Assembly: GCA_036571765.1 (NCBI GenBank)
Contig: BROE01000001.1
Coordinates: 9,819,518 to 9,883,517 of the forward strand
Origin: Plecoglossus altivelis
Lineage: Eukaryota; Chordata; Actinopteri; Osmeriformes; Plecoglossidae
Length of the DNA: 64,000 nt
Direction: 5' to 3'
Shown here: in pieces, positions 59,901-64,000 of the stretch
Numbering within the stretch: the stretch's first letter is position 1
How the letters are laid out: the number at the start of each line of letters is the position of its first letter
Notes under the pieces: generated by a model
What the model was told of the DNA's origin: nothing
Databases searched by the model: none
Seen by the model: the letters and a program-made list of their open reading frames with translations, nothing else
Made by a program: the position numbers and the translations under genes

Positions 59901-62900
59901 CGCACATACAGTCTAACGCACACGCCACCCTACACACACCTGACATCATGCACGTTTGGGCCCACACAGGAACATCACAGCCCAGTCCTGTCTGAAGGTG
60001 TACCACAAAGACCCAGCCCACGCCTTCAACCGCAGCTCGGCCCGGCCCAGCAACTCGCAAGATGGCAGCGTGAGTGTGACTGCGTCCCTCCCACCCCGGG
60101 AGTGGGGACGGTTACAAGCTTAGACCACAGCTGTGTTGTGACTCACTATCATCCTCTGATCTTTCATCTCTTGTCTCAATGGAATTATACGCTGAAACAT
60201 GACAGAACAGGATCCATATTATCATTCATATTGTTCCGAACCGCTCAAAACCTTGCTGCCTTTTCTGCAATGGTACTGTTCCACCTGTCTCCAAAGCCAG
60301 AACTAGTGACATATTTAATTGAAAAGTCTGCATTACTAATCGAAATTAATTTAACATTTTAAAATTTTTGTTAAATTTGGAAAAAAATAAGAAATTTCTA
60401 AATCTTTTAAAATCTTCACCTTCCAAAAGCTGAACTGTGCCTTGAGTTTCTGAGCTCATCAGTCTCAGCCTCTCGTAGGGATCCGTCAGCGCGGTGAGTG
60501 TGAGACAGGGCTTTGTACCTCTCTGTGTACGATGACACCCAGCTAAGATTCCCTCTGCCGTCCTCGTAAGCAGCCCTTATGCCCCCTGTCCAGCTCTTCT
60601 GCTGACACTGAGCCGCTGGGACAGGGAGAGGATGGGAGACTGATCACTCATGAGCCTGTGGACTCCCCAGGGTCTCCAAGTCTTCTGGTCACTTTTATCC
60701 TTCATCTGAAACGTCAGTCACGTTTCCCCGCTGTCTGCATCCTGTTCTGGGAGATCGGGGTAGATGATCAGGTTAAGGCATGAGAGACTAGATCGCTGAC
60801 CTGATGGAAGCCTTCCGTGGATTCCCCAGCGGCTCCGGTCCATCTCTCTGGCCTCTACGCACAGTAATTACCTCACCGAAAGGTAGCCACCGTTTGTATC
60901 ACAAACCCCAATAGGGAGTGAGGGAGTTCGGACTAATGTTGAATGTTGTTGGAATCCTCCAGATAGTGGATGTCTGTATCACAGTGAGATGATCCATACC
61001 GTGTTGCTCTCAGGGAGGTGTAGATAAGAGGAGGCTGTCCGTCCCTGACACCAGCCCTGGTTTCACTCAGCGAGGGTTCAACTCATAGATGTACTGTGTC
61101 GACATATCTACATCTGTCAGGAAAGAAGTATCCTGCAGGCCGGAGAAATAGCTCAGCTATCTCAGCTCCACAAATAAAGTCTTCCCTCTTAAACATAGTT
61201 TGAGAGTCACCATGCATGAGAAGCTGAGATGAATGTGGAGGAGGAAGCCAGGAACCCAGCCGACTGCAGCATATCCCTTCCTGTCATCCCTTACAGCCCA
61301 GCGAGGGGGGTGGGAGTCTGCTGAGGGGGGGACGGGGGCAGGGGATTGGAGGACTCCAGTCTAGGGTTGAAGCTAAGTCCCTGTGGATGAGGGCTTGCTA
61401 TGGCGTTTCACCAGGTCATCAGGATACTAGACCACAGGGATCTAGAGACTCCACAGTTGTAAACAAAAGAGACAGAACAAACAGCTACTTTGTGCTCCTC
61501 TAGTCCCTTGACGCTTGTGTAGCTGAGGGAAGGGTGAGTGGGATTCTAACCTGGATTGGATCCATTTGACCTGGACCTCTGTAGGTTAAAGCTTTACAGG
61601 AACAATACATTGCAAACATTTACACAACATTCTGTAAATGTTACATCATGTTGAACAGTGAACGTACCTGTAGGGTTAACGATCAAGTGACATAGAAGGT
61701 TGAAATATGGGTTTCATGTGTTTGAACACGCCCTGTTCCCAGATGAAGGATGGGTTATACTGTTGCTATAAACCTGCTACATTACACTGACTTCTTGCTT
61801 CTTCCAACGCACCTCAAAGCCACCTTTATTCACACCTCAGTTCTGAAGGCCAGAAAAGCTGCTGACTCCAGCGACTGCTGCAAGACAGCCAATGAGAGAG
61901 TAGGAATCATGGCAAATTATAATGATTAGCGAATAGCATTGTGGCGGGGATCCATTTGCAGTGTCCAATAGAAGCTGCTCACTTGACTGGATGTTGGGAC
62001 AGAATCGTGTCAAGAAGATATCTTCTTTGACTCTGAGTTCAAAGCAAGAATGCAGACAAGGACTTACCGTATTTGTTAATGATGATGATGAGGGTTAGTC
62101 ATACCTGTCCTGCACACATGGCTCACATACGCACACACAGACATAACGACACAGATATAGTACACATACACAAAAAAACACGCACATCCAAACGTCAAAA
62201 CGTTTATGTATGAACAGGCTTCGAAGACAAGTCATAACACAGTGTTACTTCCACGCAGTTCTATTCAGTCTTTAAAGTGCTGGTGCTTCAGTTTTCGCGG
62301 ACATTTGTTTAACCCCTTTATAGTAAGAGACGCCAAGCGTGTCTGTTTTGTAAAAACAAAACCATGTCTTGACACGTCCCAAAAAAACGGTGTTTTTTAT
62401 GAGTAGAAACCAAAGATGTTTTTAAACGGTGGGGAAGATTTTTATTGTGGTGTCTGACATACACATTTACCATCGATGACCTCCAAGTTAAGTACGTCGA
62501 TTCATATTGAACCTTATTTTCTTTATATCTACAGATATTTAGGGACGGACAACTATTTTTAGAGGCCTATTTGAGACTCGGTGTTTGTTTCTGATTGTTG
62601 CTCCGCAGATACCCAGAGAGATCCTGTATGGCAGTCACAGCCCAGTCCACACTGTCCAGTCCTCCAACCGCAGCGCTCTCCACACCCTGCAGGGCTCCAT
62701 GTCACCCCCCACCGCCCGCTCTATGCCCTCCTCCCCCTCCAGGATCACTTACGGCTCTCGGGGAGCCGTGAGTGCTGGGGGGGCGGGCAGTGCCACTCTG
62801 CCCAGGGATCGCATGTCCAGCGTGGGCACGGGGCGATCTGTTACCCCATGCCCTAGCAGCAGTGCTATCCTGGAGAGACGCGATGTCAAACCTGGTAAAA

Positions 62901-64000
62901 CACTTCATATACAAACAGTGGTAGCAGTTCTAAATGGAATGTTTTTCATATTGCCTGTAAATATTAAACGCTGTTCCTTCATTCCTTCCTACCTTCCTTC
63001 CTTCCTTCCTTCCTTCTTTCCTTCCTTCATCTACCTGCCTTCCTTCTCTCATCTAATCCTTTCTTCCTCCCTTCCTTTCTTTCATCCATTCTTACTATCA
63101 TTCAGACGAGGACCTGGGTGGCAGTAAGAGTATGGCACTGGTGGTGCGGGGTGAGGGTGGTGTGTACCCTGACTCTTACTCCACCCTCCAGGATGGTGGT
63201 AGGCTGAGCATGGCTTCCTCACAGGGTAGTGCCCCCATTCTGGTTTCTGACGTAGTGGACCGAGCCTCCAGTATGCCTTATGGAGACATCTTGGAGCAAC
63301 AGCATTCGCTTTACAGGTAAACAGTCTATCCACATATCTTTTAAAAAACTCACAACATGTTTAAATGGCTTTGCAAAGACTTAGCCCAGCACTAATTGTG
63401 ATGTCAAATGGTTTCTTAGGTCAAGGCCAGAACACGTTTGTTAAGGTCAAGTTCATCCTTCCTAGCCTTCTACTTTCCTGACCTCCCTATCCATCCTCTC
63501 TCTCCAGGCAGAAGTCCAGGAGGTATGGAGACAGTCATCTCCCCCCAATGGGTTCCAAAACCCCGCCCCCCTCCCCTCAGAGAGTCAGTGAGGTCAGGAT
63601 GATTGACAGTCATTCGGCGGTTGCCACAGTCGTCGCTGCCCAAGGTCACGTGGCCACACAGCGGATGTCTCCCGTTCGCCGGTCCCTGAGGCGAGACAGT
63701 AACGGGACAGTGGAGGTCGTCAGTCGGACGCGGAGCAGTGTGTCATCGTCTTCGTCATCGTCGGTGTTCGTCGACCTCCCTGCTGGACATCCTGATAGAG
63801 TGTTCCAAAGTCCCATCACACCCAATGACCCCCAGACCAGGTGAGAGAGAGACAAAGAAAGAGCGAAGAGACAGAAAAAGATCTGTCAATCGTCATATCG
63901 GTCAGTCATGTCAGGAAATGATCATAGTTAGACTAGGTTTTACTGACTCTAAGGCTTGAATATATGTTCTGTTTTCTAGTGAGCGAATGAAGGCTATGGA
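47148..64000 (+). CDS. kiaa1217: KIAA1217/sickle tail (SKT) protein, N-terminal third (spliced, runs off right edge)
   Basis: KIAA1217 is a cytoplasmic, actin-linked relative of SRCIN1/p140Cap, needed for notochord-derived disc and vertebral development in mouse (sickle tail). Nine exons (47148-47379, 55542-55852, 59003-59213, 59318-59516, 59970-60069, 62609-62894, 63106-63316, 63508-63840, 63980-64000) join with exact phases to 634 codons of a protein near 1,900 residues in human. Landmarks: RRKEVFLDHLRQKYPHHAAV (residues ~150-170); the start of the AIP3-type domain, GVLYLQYGEETRQIRMPSDI and LFVSAFPQQLTMNMLESPSV (~253-300); SPSRITYGSRG; SSAILERRDVKPDEDL (~435-450); and QKSRRYGDSHLPPMGSKTPP (~518-537). 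AFPQQLTM and SPSVAIYIKD fit KIAA1217 better than SRCIN1. Synteny with ptf1a agrees. Confidence 0.93.
53922..53993. repeat. (CA)n microsatellite
   Basis: CA run with CG interruptions in kiaa1217 intron 1. Confidence 0.95.
55299..55525. repeat. 5-bp pyrimidine repeat before kiaa1217 exon 2
   Basis: Degenerate tandem CTCCT, CCTGT and CTTCT units for about 230 bases, ending just before the exon 2 acceptor. Confidence 0.88.
55542..55852 (+). CDS. kiaa1217: kiaa1217 exon 2
   Basis: 311 bases after an unusually long pyrimidine tract and acceptor CTCTTCAG. It encodes EPGGGHTLPRFSSSSSEDPE, then STRRYTIGGARGARDGPRTP and DVERRKEVFLDHLRQKYPHH to RMREQ. Donor CAG|GTCAGT. The RRYTIGG and YPHHA motifs are shared with human KIAA1217 and SRCIN1. 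Confidence 0.93.
55853..59002 (+). other. kiaa1217 intron 2
   Basis: 3.1 kb. A CAGCCTCAG-rich degenerate repeat covers about 56,930-57,100 and an 11-bp repeat lies at 58775-58818. No supported exon. Confidence 0.7.
58775..58818. repeat. 11-bp tandem repeat, four copies
   Basis: Four perfect copies of GTGTGTAGTAG. Confidence 0.9.
59003..59213 (+). CDS. kiaa1217: kiaa1217 exon 3
   Basis: 211 bases: VRTTRTSASPPPSAGVLGVG, then LEPLSVVSLETMSEEDTLPA and RASLPVARSSSQTRDRSL. Acceptor GGTCCTCCAG, donor G|GTAGGT. The ETMSEE and SLPVxRSxxQT motifs are family hallmarks. Confidence 0.93.
59318..59516 (+). CDS. kiaa1217: kiaa1217 exon 4 (AIP3-type domain)
   Basis: 199 bases: GVLYLQYGEETRQIRMPSDI, SSGDIVRALFVSAFPQQLTM, NMLESPSVAIYIKDDTRNIY and YELSDV. 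This is the most conserved block of the family. Donor AG|GTACGC splits an arginine codon. Confidence 0.95.
59970..60069 (+). CDS. kiaa1217: kiaa1217 exon 5
   Basis: 100 bases: NITAQSCLKVYHKDPAHAFN then RSSARPSNSQDGS. Acceptor CCCACACAG, donor AGC|GTGAGT. LKVYxKDPAHAFN is shared with human KIAA1217 by recall. Confidence 0.93.
60070..62608 (+). other. kiaa1217 intron 5
   Basis: 2.5 kb between phase-0 exons. Nothing recognisable apart from a CA-rich patch near 62,130-62,190. Confidence 0.7.
62609..62894 (+). CDS. kiaa1217: kiaa1217 exon 6
   Basis: 286 bases: IPREILYGSHSPVHTVQSSN, MSPPTARSMPSSPSRITYGS, ATLPRDRMSSVGTGRSVTPC and SSSAILERRDVKP. Serine- and proline-rich, with a likely disordered structure. 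Acceptor GCTCCGCAG, donor G|GTAAAA. Confidence 0.93.
62982..63080. repeat. (CCTT)n repeat
   Basis: TTCC/CCTT tetranucleotide units, degenerate toward the end, forming the pyrimidine tract ahead of kiaa1217 exon 7. Confidence 0.9.
63106..63316 (+). CDS. kiaa1217: kiaa1217 exon 7
   Basis: 211 bases: DEDLGGSKSMALVVRGEGGV, YPDSYSTLQDGGRLSMASSQ and GDILEQQHSLY. The acceptor follows a CCTT repeat intron. Donor AG|GTAAAC. Confidence 0.92.
63508..63840 (+). CDS. kiaa1217: kiaa1217 exon 8
   Basis: 333 bases: QKSRRYGDSHLPPMGSKTPP, PSPQRVSEVRMIDSHSAVAT, MSPVRRSLRRDSNGTVEVVS, a serine run, and PAGHPDRVFQSPITPNDPQT. Acceptor TCTCTCCAG, donor AG|GTGAGA. Confidence 0.93.
63980..64000 (+). CDS. kiaa1217: kiaa1217 exon 9 (cut by window edge)
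   Basis: Acceptor GTTTTCTAG. The remaining bases complete a serine codon and read ERMKAM, the start of the ERMQAMEKQIASLTGLVQ coiled-coil segment known in the family. Confidence 0.85.

Overview
The window reads as nuclear DNA of a bony fish, most likely a teleost. It has split genes with GT-AG introns, long CA/TG and GA/CT microsatellites, vertebrate-type polyadenylation signals, and four recognisable vertebrate genes. I could assign no bacterial gene, rRNA, tRNA, CRISPR array or intact transposon. Nearly all of the short open frames lie in introns or low-complexity repeats and are not genes.

Layout. (1) About 1-11,820, plus strand: the 3' half of a DLGAP/SAPAP/GKAP postsynaptic scaffold gene, closest by recall to dlgap1. 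Eight coding exons encode the C-terminal 471 residues, ending in the Shank-binding tail QTRL, followed by a 3' UTR of about 1.7 kb. (2) About 11.8-16.5 kb: AT-rich intergenic DNA, probably upstream control DNA of the next gene. (3) 16,533-17,870, plus strand: complete two-exon ptf1a, the bHLH regulator of exocrine pancreas and GABAergic neuron fate, with a TATA box and CCAAT box in front. (4) About 17.9-25.5 kb: gene-free DNA. (5) 25,607-40,800, minus strand: a many-exon coiled-coil gene that I take to be the fish counterpart of human C10orf67. Thirteen exons chain in perfect phase from the ATG, and a separate terminal exon carries the stop. At least one connecting exon is not identified. A near-palindromic RFX X-box lies 75 bp upstream of the start codon. 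(6) About 40.8-46.7 kb: intergenic. (7) 47,148-64,000, plus strand: the first nine coding exons, about 634 codons, of kiaa1217 (sickle tail, skt), including the start of the AIP3-type domain. The gene runs off the right edge.

ptf1a, c10orf67 and kiaa1217 are neighbours in the same relative order on human 10p12, which supports the naming. A DLGAP gene next to ptf1a is not the human arrangement, and I see no OTUD1-like frame between c10orf67 and kiaa1217. The four genes do not form a pathway. The most notable unexplained signals are the X-box promoter of the poorly characterised c10orf67, a possible PTF1 site 2.3 kb upstream of ptf1a, a candidate in-frame cassette exon in kiaa1217 intron 1, and a stop codon of c10orf67 embedded in its own polyadenylation signal.
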